Source: Hyphomicrobiales bacterium (GTDB lineage: Bacteria; Pseudomonadota; Alphaproteobacteria; Rhizobiales; Rhizobiaceae). Taken from it: DNA of 64,000 nucleotides. A model generated the notes under the pieces. It was not told the DNA's origin and ran no database searches. It saw only the letters and a list, made by a program, of their open reading frames with translations. The stretch lies in the NCBI GenBank assembly GCA_900472925.1, contig UCJU01000007.1, positions 186,001 through 250,000 of the forward strand, given 5' to 3'. Of this stretch, positions 1 to 7,867 are shown piece after piece. Position numbers and translations under genes: made by a program. Positions within the stretch are counted from its first letter, which is position 1; each line of letters begins with the position of its first letter.

Positions 1-1
1 C

Positions 2-166
2 TTCCGTCTGCGTGTTTCCGCAGCTGCTCTGCGTTCCGTTGAACATCGCGGCGGTCTTGATGCTTTCCTTCTCAAGGCAAGCGAAACCGAATTGTCGATG
101 CGCGCCCGTCTGCTGCGTCGTCAGATCGCCAAGAAGACTGTTGAAACAGCTGTTGCTGCTGCTTAA
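2..166 (+). CDS. rpmB: 50S ribosomal protein L28, C-terminal part (5' truncated by window edge)
   Basis: The frame open from base 2 encodes the last 54 residues of a protein ending in ..TVETAVAAA and stopping at TAA 164-166. The visible segment includes [19 protein letters not shown] and a basic tail (LLRRQIAKK), which matches the C-terminal half of bacterial ribosomal protein L28 as I know it from rhizobia. L28 is a structural protein of the large ribosomal subunit. The start lies outside the window. A strong hairpin terminator follows 28 bases after the stop. An apparently single essential ribosomal gene on a repABC replicon suggests a chromid rather than a dispensable plasmid (inference). 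Confidence 0.9.
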   Translation, partial: FRLRVSAAALRSVEHRGGLDAFLLKASETELSMRARLLRRQIAKKTVETAVAAA

Positions 167-193
167 TAGCGGTTTCAAAATCATGAACTTTCG

Positions 194-230
194 AAAGGCT
201 TGACTGGCAATTGCCGCTCAAGCCTTTTGC
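194..230 (+). terminator. Rho-independent terminator after rpmB
   Basis: AAAGGCTTGA (194-203) pairs with TCAAGCCTTT (218-227), with a smaller inner GGCAATTGCC palindrome and a short T run at the end. It lies between the rpmB stop and the preQ1 aptamer, so it ends rpmB transcription and is not the riboswitch expression platform. Confidence 0.8.
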
Positions 231-249
231 TTGTTCTCCCTTCGCTCCA

Positions 250-282
250 ACTGGTGGCATCACCCAGGATAAAAAAATGCCC
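250..282 (+). ncRNA. preQ1-I riboswitch (translational; pseudoknot includes the start codon)
   Basis: The layout fits the small class I preQ1 aptamer: P1 is CTGG (251-254) with CCAG (264-267); the loop carries GGCAT (256-260); a conserved-type C precedes the P1 3' strand (CACCC); then comes an A-rich stretch (270-276). GGCAT is exactly complementary to ATGCC (277-281), so the pseudoknot helix P2 would enclose the ATG of the next gene. The Shine-Dalgarno AGGA (266-269) overlaps P1. Binding of preQ1 should therefore hide both ribosome-binding elements. The downstream gene is a COG1738/YhhQ queuosine-precursor transporter, a known partner of preQ1 riboswitches. Base pairing is read from sequence; ligand binding is inferred. 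Confidence 0.8.
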
Positions 283-912
283 AATCTGCGCTTTACGTTC
301 GTCTACATTGCCCTGATGACCATCGTCGTCGTCGCATCCAATATCCTCGTTCAGTATCCGCTTGCCGGCACCTTGTTCGGTGTCAATCTTGCCGATCTGC
401 TGACCTGGGGAGCTTTCACATATCCCATCGCATTTCTGATCACCGATCTGACCAACCGTCAGTTCGGTCCTTCCATTGCCCGTCGCGTCGTGATGGCCGG
501 CTTCGTCGTTGGCGTGACGCTGTCCTTCTGGACGTCCATCCCGCGTATCGCCGTCGCCTCAGGTACCGCTTACCTGATCGGGCAATTGCTTGATATTTCC
601 GTGTTCAATCGCCTGCGCCGACAAAGCTGGTGGCACGCACCGCTTGCGGGTTCGATGTTGGGGTCGGCCCTGGATACGGCACTCTTCTTCTCGATCGCAT
701 TCGCCACCGCCTTTGCCTTCGTTGGTCCCAATGATGCTTTCGCGATAGAATACGCACCTATTCTCGGCCTCTTCTCCACCGAAGCGTCGCGCTGGGTCTC
801 GTGGGCCTTGGGCGATCTGTGTGTTAAAGTGCTCGTCGGTATCGTCTTGTTGCTGCCATACGGCGCACTCATGGGTAAACTCAAGCCGATGCCTGCTGTC
901 GAAGTCCGGTAA
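277..912 (+). CDS. Queuosine precursor transporter (VUT / YhhQ family)
   Basis: This is a 211-residue hydrophobic protein with about six membrane segments, beginning MPNLRFTFVYIALMTIVVV. It carries the family-typical block ..LLTWGAFTYPIAFLITDLTNR. and a GSALDTALFFSIAF segment, as in COG1738/VUT transporters that import preQ0 or preQ1 for tRNA queuosine synthesis. The frame is open from an ATG at 211, but the ATG at 277 is the real start: it has AGGA seven bases upstream and lies inside the riboswitch pseudoknot. It acts in the inner membrane. Regulation by the preceding preQ1-I aptamer is strongly suggested. No other queuosine gene is adjacent. Confidence 0.9.
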   Translation: MPNLRFTFVYIALMTIVVVASNILVQYPLAGTLFGVNLADLLTWGAFTYPIAFLITDLTNRQFGPSIARRVVMAGFVVGVTLSFWTSIPRIAVASGTAYLIGQLLDISVFNRLRRQSWWHAPLAGSMLGSALDTALFFSIAFATAFAFVGPNDAFAIEYAPILGLFSTEASRWVSWALGDLCVKVLVGIVLLLPYGALMGKLKPMPAVEVR

Positions 913-1088
913 TTCTGGGAGTCCGGAAATTGGGCTCCCCATGACGCTTCGACAATAATACCAGGATTTTTCAAAGTCTTGACGAGAATACCACGTGCTT
1001 TCGCCACTGCAGTGCACACGGCATCAAGTGTGCCTGCGATTTACGCTCATCACCGATTGCGAAGGGATGAAGTTTCCGGCAATCATAT

Positions 1089-1100
1089 GTAAAATTTTAC
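1089..1100. promoter_or_regulatory. Perfect 12-bp palindrome upstream of the XRE regulator
   Basis: GTAAAATTTTAC is a perfect palindrome 22 bases before the ATG at 1122. Its place and symmetry fit an autoregulatory operator for the HTH protein, but there is no independent support. Apart from this, the 210-base gap 912-1122 shows nothing recognisable. Confidence 0.3.
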
Positions 1101-1121
1101 GTTCTGGAGTTCCGCATCATC

Positions 1122-1556
1122 ATGAAAAAGTCGCCCAATTCAATTGATATACACGTCGGCTCACGTATTCGACTGCGCCGCGTCATGCTTGGCTTGAGCC
1201 AGGAAAAACTGGGCGATGGCCTGGGAATCACATTCCAGCAGGTTCAGAAATATGAAAAGGGCACGAACCGGGTTGGTGCCAGCCGTTTGCAACACATTTC
1301 GGAGTTGCTGGATGTTCATATCTCCTATTTCTTTGAAGACGTTCCAGATTCGTCGCAGGAAAGAGTACCGGTTGCACCAAGCGCGCTTTCCCAATTTCTG
1401 AATTCGAAGGAAGGCGTGGCTTTGGCCAAGGCATTTTCTGCCATCGAGGACAGCCGCGTTCGCCGTCGCGTTCTCGAACTGGTACAGTCTCTGGGAAGCC
1501 ACACTGAAGCTGAAGCACCGAAGAACGCAGAAATTCCCACCACTCCGGTGAATTGA
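1122..1556 (+). CDS. XRE-family helix-turn-helix regulator (PraR-like)
   Basis: This 144-residue protein has an N-terminal Cro/CI-type helix-turn-helix at about residues 13-68, including LGLSQEKLGDGLGITFQQVQ and KYEKGTNRVGASRLQ. This block is nearly invariant in a rhizobial regulator family that includes PraR, which affects quorum sensing and biofilm genes. The C-terminal half is an acidic, low-complexity helix region. The gene overlaps or abuts the SARP/TPR regulator gene, so the two are probably co-transcribed and may together control the YcaO/TfuA genes. Family membership is clear; the regulated targets are unknown. Confidence 0.85.
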   Translation: MKKSPNSIDIHVGSRIRLRRVMLGLSQEKLGDGLGITFQQVQKYEKGTNRVGASRLQHISELLDVHISYFFEDVPDSSQERVPVAPSALSQFLNSKEGVALAKAFSAIEDSRVRRRVLELVQSLGSHTEAEAPKNAEIPTTPVN

Positions 1557-1561
1557 GCGAC

Positions 1562-3352
1562 ATGGTTTTTAGGCTGGCCACACTGGGCCGTTGCAATCTC
1601 GAAGATGAGCTCGGAAACGTCCTGAACGTTCCGACTCAGGCTTTGCTCATCTCTGCCTATCTGTTTGATATCGGCAGGCCGGTTGCACGACGCGATGTTG
1701 CCAATCTTTTCTGGCCGGGCAATGGGGAAGCGGCGCTGACGAATTTACGTTCGACATTGCGCCGCTTTGCGCTTGCGACGAAGAACGGCCCTCCTCTGAT
1801 CATCGCCGACGCCAATACGTTGTCCCTGGACCGGCAAGTCGTGGCATGTGACCTCGATTTTGTGAGGATATCCGATCCACTCGAACGACTGAGTGCAGTC
1901 TGTGGTGCTGTCGCCATGCAATTTCTTCCCTTTGCTGGTGAGGGAAAGACGGCGCTCGACATATGGGTGCGGGATGTCCGTCTGCGGCTTTTGGGCACGC
2001 TTCGAGCGCTGTTCATGGACATTTCCGGTTCCCCCGAATTACGGTCCAAAGCCCATGCTGACCTGAACCGCGCCGCCGTCCTTTTGCTCGAAGCGGCCCC
2101 TCAGGATCACGCTATCAGGCAGCAACTCTCGTCAGGACTTGGGCCGCAGCCAGTATCGGCCATGCCACGTCTACCGACGATGAGGCAAGACAATGCCGTC
2201 GACCACCTGGCGCAGCCACGTATCGCCCTGTTACCTCCCCACACGTCGAAAGAGGCGAGCCGGGACGGATCGATTGCAAATGCCCTGATAGAAGACCTGA
2301 CGATCGGACTTTGCAGCAGCCATTTGGTCTCGGTGGTAGCACCCTATACTTCGGAACGTATACAGGCATCGAAAGACAAGGCCGCAGTCCTCGAGAAGCA
2401 CAATGTCGTCTATGCGCTCGACAGCAGGCGAAACGACACCCATTTGTTCGTTCAATTGATTTTCACACCGACCGAGGAAATCATCTGGGCAGAACGTTTC
2501 GAGTTGTCGCCGTTTTCGATAGCATCCCACCGCACGACGATCACGCTGGCCATTCAGAGCGAATTGATGAACAGGATTGGCCTCCATCAGGGCGCGGTCG
2601 GCGATTTTTCACGCAGACCCGAAGCTTATTTCCTGTATCTCAAAGGCTTACAATCTCTCTCCGGCGTCAGCCTGCCCTCAATCCGTCGCGCGCGGAAGTA
2701 TTTCAAAGAGGCTTTGGAATATGGCGGCGACCTGCCTGAAGCACTGGCGGGAATGTCGCGAACCCTCAGTCTGGAGTGGGTTTTAACGACGCGGGGTGAC
2801 GGGGACCTTCTGGCGAAAGCGCAATATTTTGCAGATCGCGCCGTGGAGCAAAATTCCGGATATTCCGGCGGGTTCAAGGAACTTGGTGTCAGCCGCCTTT
2901 TCATGGGTCAGTTCGATGAAAGCCTTGCGGCGCTGTCTCAGGCCGAAGAGCTTAGTCCTCAATATGCGGATGTCTTGTGCAGTCACGCAGACAGCCTCAT
3001 TCATGGTGCCGATCCGGTGACTGCAATGGTCAAGATCAAGCAGGCAATCGCTTTAAACCCGATATCGCCAGATCTCTATTACTGGACGGCGGCAGGTGCC
3101 AGTTACTTCGTAGAGGAATACGATGACGCCCTCGATTATCTCGGAAAGATGAGCGACAAGCGAGCGGCATCCCGATTGGCCGCTGCCTGTTGCGGGATGT
3201 TGGGAGAGCTTGACAAAGCTCGCCTATTCCGCGCAAGAGTATTCGAAGACAACCCGGATTTTGATCTGGAGCGTTGGCTTGCTGTTATTCCAAACAAGGA
3301 ACAATGGCAGACTGACATGTATCGAGAAGGCCTTAAGAGGGCCGGATTTTAG
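1562..3352 (+). CDS. SARP-like transcriptional activator with TPR repeats
   Basis: This is a large regulator of about 596 residues. The first ~190 residues resemble the winged-helix plus BTAD module of SARP/AfsR-type activators (ARRDVANLFWPGNGEAALTN followed by RSTLRRF). Residues ~215-330 resemble the TolB-like or cyclase-associated region (RIALLPPHTSK, IANALIEDLTIGL, IIWAERFEL). Residues ~360-570 form tetratricopeptide-like helices (YFLYLKGLQSLS, GVSRLFMGQFDESLAALSQA). A TTG at 1553 would overlap the upstream stop, but ATG 1562 is better spaced from GGTGA and is chosen. Ending 11 bases before the first small protein of the YcaO/TfuA cluster, it is the likely pathway-specific regulator (inference). 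Confidence 0.8.
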   Translation: MVFRLATLGRCNLEDELGNVLNVPTQALLISAYLFDIGRPVARRDVANLFWPGNGEAALTNLRSTLRRFALATKNGPPLIIADANTLSLDRQVVACDLDFVRISDPLERLSAVCGAVAMQFLPFAGEGKTALDIWVRDVRLRLLGTLRALFMDISGSPELRSKAHADLNRAAVLLLEAAPQDHAIRQQLSSGLGPQPVSAMPRLPTMRQDNAVDHLAQPRIALLPPHTSKEASRDGSIANALIEDLTIGLCSSHLVSVVAPYTSERIQASKDKAAVLEKHNVVYALDSRRNDTHLFVQLIFTPTEEIIWAERFELSPFSIASHRTTITLAIQSELMNRIGLHQGAVGDFSRRPEAYFLYLKGLQSLSGVSLPSIRRARKYFKEALEYGGDLPEALAGMSRTLSLEWVLTTRGDGDLLAKAQYFADRAVEQNSGYSGGFKELGVSRLFMGQFDESLAALSQAEELSPQYADVLCSHADSLIHGADPVTAMVKIKQAIALNPISPDLYYWTAAGASYFVEEYDDALDYLGKMSDKRAASRLAAACCGMLGELDKARLFRARVFEDNPDFDLERWLAVIPNKEQWQTDMYREGLKRAGF

Positions 3353-3363
3353 ACAGGGACACG

Positions 3364-3588
3364 ATGACACAGACCGTTATATTAGGGATCGCCGGTGAAC
3401 AAGGTCTTTGGCTGGCTGACTTGCAGTCTGGAACAATCACGCCGGTTAAGGACCCCCTTTCCGGTGAGCTGGGCAAGGCGGCTTCGTTGCGCGCAGCCGG
3501 TGTTACGATCACCAAAGGTGTTGACTTCGCCATCGCCACTTCCTCCAAGACATTAGCAGCAGCTGGCATCTACGAAGGCGACGGCTGA
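3364..3588 (+). CDS. Small protein (74 aa) next to ycaO; candidate modification substrate
   Basis: I do not recognise this 74-residue protein. It starts MTQTVILGIAGEQGLWLADL, is rich in Gly, Ala and Thr with alternating hydrophobic stretches, has no Cys, and ends GIYEGDG. AGGGA lies seven bases before the ATG, and the ycaO start follows two bases after the stop, so translation is probably coupled. In RiPP loci a small gene directly before ycaO is usually the precursor or a leader-binding partner. YcaO-TfuA pairs form backbone thioamides, which need no Cys or Ser, so the absence of Cys is not against a substrate role. It could also be a small accessory protein. Confidence 0.7.
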   Translation: MTQTVILGIAGEQGLWLADLQSGTITPVKDPLSGELGKAASLRAAGVTITKGVDFAIATSSKTLAAAGIYEGDG

Positions 3589-3590
3589 TC

Positions 3591-4769
3591 TTGCAGCTCG
3601 ACAATTACCGCGCATGCTCTCCGGGCGAAACCCTTCACAGGGTTTCGCCTTTTCTTCGTCGGCTTGGCATCACCAGACTGGGGCGACAGACGGGTCTCGA
3701 TCAAATCGGTATTCCTGTCTGGTGCGCCTTTGCTCCCAATGCAAAAGCAATCGTCATCGCCCAAGGCAAGGGTATGGATGACGACGCCGCCAAAACATCG
3801 GCTGCGATGGAGGCCGTTGAGCGGTCTGTGGCCACCAATCCATCGTGCGAGTTGCGTATTGCCAGCCAGAAGGAGCTTGAAGCTTCCGGAAACCCATCAA
3901 ACACCCTCGGCAGTCTGCTCTCGCCGCACGCGAAGGCGGTCACCCCGAACGAAGACATCCCATGGGTACGCGCCCGGCATATGCTGAATGACGATGACAT
4001 ATGGCTGCCATTTGAAGCCATACATCTCGACCGAACAGGATCGGCGCCACGATATTGGCAATCGTCCGACGGTTTGGCCTCTGGCAATACCCGTGATGAG
4101 GCTCTGCTGCACGGTTTGCTGGAGCGGGTAGAGCGGGACGCGTTGACACTGTGGCAGGTCACACCGGCCGCCAAGCGATACAAATCCGCAATCGATACCA
4201 AGACGATTGCACAACCCGCTTTGCGGACCGCTCTGGACAAAATTGCGCGCGCGGGTCTGGATATCGTCCTGTTCGACATCACGACGGATTTGGAAATTCC
4301 CTGCATCGTTGCATTGCTAGGCCCCAGAAGCCGAGCGAATATCCATTCCATTCGCCATGTCGATATCACCCTCGGCGCCGGTGCTTCGACCTCGCCAGCC
4401 ACTGCGGCAATGAGAGCCATCACCGAAGCCGTTCAATCACGAATGACATTCATCGGCGGAGCAAGAGACGATCTGCTGCCAGATATTTTTTCACAGCCTG
4501 CAGACGGGATGACGATCGCTGCCATGGACATGCCCCCATCTCGCACATTGCACGATCTTCCCATCCTTTGCACAGAGTCGACGGAGCAATCTCTTCAACT
4601 GGTGTTGGACCAGTTGAGCCAACAGGGCATTTGCGACATCTTTGCCGTGGATCTGGCGCCTGAATGGTTACCCGCAAGCGTTGTCAAAGTCTTCGCTCCC
4701 CAGCTTGAAAATCCCGATGGGGAACGACACAGACGCTTCGGCAGCCGAGCGCTCTCGAAGGTCTTGTGA
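3591..4769 (+). CDS. ycaO: YcaO-family ATP-dependent cyclodehydratase / thioamide synthase
   Basis: This 392-residue YcaO protein has the ATP/Mg-binding signature residues in all three expected places: AAMEAVER (E74, E77), LLERVERD (E178, E181) and AITEAVQSR (E279, Q282, R284). YcaO enzymes activate a peptide-bond oxygen with ATP and install azolines, amidines or thioamides. The C terminus lacks the proline-rich tail of azole-forming TOMM cyclodehydratases, and the partner gene is tfuA, which favours thioamidation (inference). The start is TTG at 3591, two bases after the preceding stop, with GAAGG upstream; no ATG fits. The end overlaps the tfuA ATG (TGATG). It is probably cytoplasmic. Confidence 0.9.
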   Translation: MQLDNYRACSPGETLHRVSPFLRRLGITRLGRQTGLDQIGIPVWCAFAPNAKAIVIAQGKGMDDDAAKTSAAMEAVERSVATNPSCELRIASQKELEASGNPSNTLGSLLSPHAKAVTPNEDIPWVRARHMLNDDDIWLPFEAIHLDRTGSAPRYWQSSDGLASGNTRDEALLHGLLERVERDALTLWQVTPAAKRYKSAIDTKTIAQPALRTALDKIARAGLDIVLFDITTDLEIPCIVALLGPRSRANIHSIRHVDITLGAGASTSPATAAMRAITEAVQSRMTFIGGARDDLLPDIFSQPADGMTIAAMDMPPSRTLHDLPILCTESTEQSLQLVLDQLSQQGICDIFAVDLAPEWLPASVVKVFAPQLENPDGERHRRFGSRALSKVL

Positions 4770-5473
4770 TGAAAGTCGTTTTCGTTGGGCCGAGCCTGCC
4801 GAATGCCCGTGAAGTGGCTGCATCAGATATCGAAATACGCCCTCCGGCCTGCCAGGGCGACGTGATGCAGGCAGTTGCGGACGGCGCAAGCACAATTGGA
4901 CTGATAGACGGTCAGTTTGAAATGGCCGCACCGGTCTGGCACAAAGAATTGCTGTTCGCACTGTCCAAGAAAATCACGGTCATTGGAGCGGCGAGCATGG
5001 GCGCTTTGCGCGCGGCGGAGTGTTCAGCCTATGGCATGATCGGGGTTGGCAGAATATTTGATGATTACGTTTCCGGTGTTCGCGTTGACGACGCCGATGT
5101 CGCATTGACCTATGGTCCGGCCGAACTTAGATATCCGCCTTTGAGCATACCGCTGGTCAATGCTCAGGCGACCATCGCCAGAATATCCGAGCTCGGATTG
5201 TTGAATGACACTCTCTGCACCCAGCTCGAGGATGCCGCTTGCACCGTCTTTTTCAAGCACAGAACCTGGAAAAGCATTTCAAACGCGGCTGGTATCGAAC
5301 CCGAAATGCTCAAGCCTGCTCTTGAAATCTGTTGGGTGGACCAGAAAAGACTGGATGCAATCGCACTGCTTGAGGAAATGGGACGACAGCATCAGCCAAT
5401 CGATTGTGACGATTGGCAATTCAATGCAACCGCTCTGTTCCGCAGGCTGTATCCCTCGTTTCTCAAAAGGTGA
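4769..5473 (+). CDS. tfuA: TfuA-like core domain protein (YcaO partner)
   Basis: This 234-residue protein carries the conserved TfuA core: VGPSLP at the N terminus, GLIDGQF, VWHKELLFAL, and the diagnostic ASMGALRAAEC followed by YGMIGVG. TfuA was first described in the trifolitoxin genes of Rhizobium; in archaea TfuA works with YcaO to thioamidate a glycine of methyl-CoM reductase, probably by supplying sulfur. The ATG at 4769 overlaps the ycaO stop, so the two are translationally coupled; a GTG at 4766 is an alternative. No other RiPP enzyme, protease or exporter is seen nearby. Confidence 0.9.
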   Translation: MKVVFVGPSLPNAREVAASDIEIRPPACQGDVMQAVADGASTIGLIDGQFEMAAPVWHKELLFALSKKITVIGAASMGALRAAECSAYGMIGVGRIFDDYVSGVRVDDADVALTYGPAELRYPPLSIPLVNAQATIARISELGLLNDTLCTQLEDAACTVFFKHRTWKSISNAAGIEPEMLKPALEICWVDQKRLDAIALLEEMGRQHQPIDCDDWQFNATALFRRLYPSFLKR

Positions 5474-5583
5474 AATTGGAACGTCAAAAATCAAGCACTG
5501 CGTGTGCAACGGTTTTGCAACGCGCAAAACGGGCTGTCTTCGCGTAGAACGAGCTATCGCAACCGACACATGATGAGATTCCG

Positions 5584-5820
5584 ATGACAATGCTCAGAAC
5601 TGACGCCGAGATCAACGAACGCCAGGAAGAATTTCTCACCCTCATTAACATGCTGACCTATGCCGAAGGCGTTGCCGAATCTCTCGGCGCACCGTCAGCC
5701 AGCTGGTACATCGACGTTGCCAAACAGGCGCTCCAGTCGGCTTTGCAGAGCGAAATGGAAATGGAATTTTCGACTGCCGACATCGTGAATCTGGCATCGG
5801 CTCGCATTGGTCACTGCTGA
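5584..5820 (+). CDS. Small helical protein (78 aa) ending the ycaO-tfuA cluster
   Basis: I do not recognise this protein. It is acidic and mostly helical in character (INERQEEFLTLINML, VAKQALQSALQSEMEMEF) and ends in ASARIGHC, with a single Cys as its last residue. It begins 110 bases after tfuA, at ATG 5584 or 5590, with only a weak ribosome-binding site (GATGAGA). A strong terminator follows directly, so this looks like the last gene of the cluster. It might be a precursor peptide (charged helical leader, short C-terminal core) or a chaperone-like accessory protein. Coding potential rests on context and the terminator. Confidence 0.6.
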   Translation: MTMLRTDAEINERQEEFLTLINMLTYAEGVAESLGAPSASWYIDVAKQALQSALQSEMEMEFSTADIVNLASARIGHC

Positions 5821-5850
5821 TAGTCGATCCGTAATCGACAGATTTCTGAA

Positions 5851-5887
5851 GCAGGACGAGGATTTCCCAATCGTCCTGGCTTTTTTC
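5851..5887 (+). terminator. Rho-independent terminator of the ycaO-tfuA cluster
   Basis: CAGGACGA (5852-5859) pairs with TCGTCCTG (5871-5878), followed by a run of T at 5881-5886. It separates the rightward ycaO-tfuA cluster from the convergent polysaccharide genes. Confidence 0.85.
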
Positions 5888-5913
5888 TGGCCTAACAACA
5901 GTAAGACGCGTCC

Positions 5914-7743
5914 CTATTGTGAGGGAGGGAATTGGAGCGCGATTGCTCTGACCTCGTCCGCCCAGGCGTGACGCGCTTCCGCCGTTGTCAGATTGTGATC
6001 GGCGTTTGCAATATAGACAAGGCGTGGATTTCCGTAGCGGTCGGTCAGCAACCGTCCACGCGAACCGAAATTGGTCTCAAGCATAGCGGCTCCAATATCG
6101 CCCTCCGTAAAGACGATCGACATGCGGGTGTCGTTGGCGACGATCGCCGTGAAATCCCGCGATAGCGTGTGGAAGCGCGGTGACAGGAACGGGAAGCGCA
6201 CCATGATAGGGGTGGTAAAAGAGACGACTTTCGCCGCGATCATCGCCCACATATTGGTAATGCCGTTTCGGATACGCACTTCACCGCGCAACACTCTGCG
6301 CCAAAAGCCACCACAGAAGAGTTTCGCGCCGTAACTCGCCAATGGCTGCCTGGAGGAAACCAGCAGAGCTTCGACATCGGCATCTTCGGGAATATAGAAG
6401 TCAAACACGTTGACAGGCACGACACCGCTAAACCGTTTGTCCTTCACCCCGCTCTTGAAAGCCGCCCACCCGCCGCTGCATCTGCCTGTGACAACGACTG
6501 GAAATAGTTGTCTTTCCTCCAGAAAATCCATGGCGACATCGATATCATCCAGTTGCCCTTCGCCATAGATAATCTGGTCGCGTTGATCGGGAACTGGTGG
6601 ACTGTCAGCGATATTGGCCATGTCGAAACGCAAGCTGGCGAGGCCTGAACGGGCGAGATCCCGGCAGAGTTTCACCGATATGCGACCCCAGCCAGAAGCT
6701 CGCTCATAGCCGGTGGGCAGGACCAGAACAGTCGCACCCTTGCGCTGCCCCTTCGGCTCGCACAACACACCGTACAGACGGTTTTGCTCACCAAACCGCA
6801 CTGGCGTTTCCCGGAAACAATCTCCCTCGAGAACAGACGCAGATGGAATAAGCCGCTCAGCCTGACGACGCGATGTGACGGGCACCCTTTTAGCAAGGCC
6901 GCTGGCCCATTCCGTAAGCGTTGCAATCGCACCCGCCGGCGGCACCGAAAACAGGACATCACTGATAAAACGGTCGTAGCCTTCGAACGTCATAGCCCGA
7001 ACATCGACGCCAAGTGTCTCAAGGTGCTCCGCGAATGCCGCATCGGCAGGACGGTTTTCCTGCTGGAGCAAAAGAATATTCGGTGCTGGCGCCGTTGGCG
7101 CTGATGCGATGTTGAGCGCGCGCAGGCCAGCGGTTACCGGTGCAGGTATCACCTGTTCACCCATGGTCGGACCGGTCGAGGCACTGGCGGTCAGAATCGC
7201 ACCCTGATTGGCTATTCGGCTCAAGGCAACGAATTCGCGCAGCCAGTGACGACCCGAAAGTGCAGGCGCCGCCAAGGCGAGACCTGATACCCCTTCCATA
7301 TTTTCTGCCAGCCGCCATGCAAGCGCGCCACCAATGCCATGCCCGATCAACAGGATACGGTCTACGCCTGACAGTTCTTTCAACGTGGTAGAAGCAGCAC
7401 CCATGGTGTCGAGCCAGACATCGAGACCTGCGGCATAATCTCGATGGTCAAGCGCATCGCCAGTTCCCGGGTAGTCGAAACGCATGCTGGCAATGCCGCG
7501 TTGTGACAGCTCCACGGCAAGCCTTTGCCAGAATTTTCGCGCGCAAAGTTCTTCAAAGCCCCAGGAACCGACAAACAGAACGGCTGTGTCGGTCAGAACG
7601 GATGATCCGTTTTGCTGCGAGATATCGGCGAGCGCGTCGGCTGGTCGAAAAAGGCCAACGGTATCTGCGAACGTAACGGGATAATCAGCAGCGATCTGCG
7701 CGCTTTTTTCCGCTACGAAAGACAGACCAACACTAGCATTCAT
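5914..7743 (-). CDS. Tandem alpha/beta hydrolase associated with exopolysaccharide synthesis
   Basis: This ~609-residue protein contains two alpha/beta-hydrolase domains in tandem. The first (about residues 50-290) has FVGSWGFEELCARKFWQ, RFDYPGTGDALDH and GHGIGG; the second (about 310-605) has VLPTGYERASGWGR, SLRFDMANIADS and TGRCSGGWAAF, with a late ADHNLTTAEA that could supply the catalytic His. The nucleophile-elbow Ser is replaced by Gly in domain 1 and by Cys in domain 2. Such proteins are common in polysaccharide loci, but their substrate is unknown. The frame is open to 7857; the ATG at 7743 is chosen because GGGGGCG precedes it. Confidence 0.75.
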   Translation of the reverse strand: MNASVGLSFVAEKSAQIAADYPVTFADTVGLFRPADALADISQQNGSSVLTDTAVLFVGSWGFEELCARKFWQRLAVELSQRGIASMRFDYPGTGDALDHRDYAAGLDVWLDTMGAASTTLKELSGVDRILLIGHGIGGALAWRLAENMEGVSGLALAAPALSGRHWLREFVALSRIANQGAILTASASTGPTMGEQVIPAPVTAGLRALNIASAPTAPAPNILLLQQENRPADAAFAEHLETLGVDVRAMTFEGYDRFISDVLFSVPPAGAIATLTEWASGLAKRVPVTSRRQAERLIPSASVLEGDCFRETPVRFGEQNRLYGVLCEPKGQRKGATVLVLPTGYERASGWGRISVKLCRDLARSGLASLRFDMANIADSPPVPDQRDQIIYGEGQLDDIDVAMDFLEERQLFPVVVTGRCSGGWAAFKSGVKDKRFSGVVPVNVFDFYIPEDADVEALLVSSRQPLASYGAKLFCGGFWRRVLRGEVRIRNGITNMWAMIAAKVVSFTTPIMVRFPFLSPRFHTLSRDFTAIVANDTRMSIVFTEGDIGAAMLETNFGSRGRLLTDRYGNPRLVYIANADHNLTTAEARHAWADEVRAIALQFPPSQ

Positions 7744-7825
7744 TTTCGCCCCCACGATAAATGTCTCAAGCAACGGTCGTGTATAGTACACGCCCGGCGT
7801 TAAGCAATGCTTGAAGTTGCACTTG

Positions 7826-7845
7826 AGACAATGCTCGCATTGTCT
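7826..7845. repeat. Perfect 9-2-9 inverted repeat upstream of the hydrolase gene
   Basis: AGACAATGC (7826-7834) and GCATTGTCT (7837-7845) form a perfect inverted repeat 83 bases before the hydrolase start, between it and the upstream glycosyltransferase gene. It may be a regulator site or an RNA hairpin. There is no T run in either direction, so it is unlikely to be a terminator. Confidence 0.45.
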
Positions 7846-7867
7846 GTCTTTTCGCATACGTCTTGTT

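Noticed and set aside
211-276. N-terminal extension of the queuosine-precursor transporter from ATG 211
   Set aside because: It would cross the terminator and riboswitch; ATG 277 has the ribosome-binding site and is in the aptamer pseudoknot.
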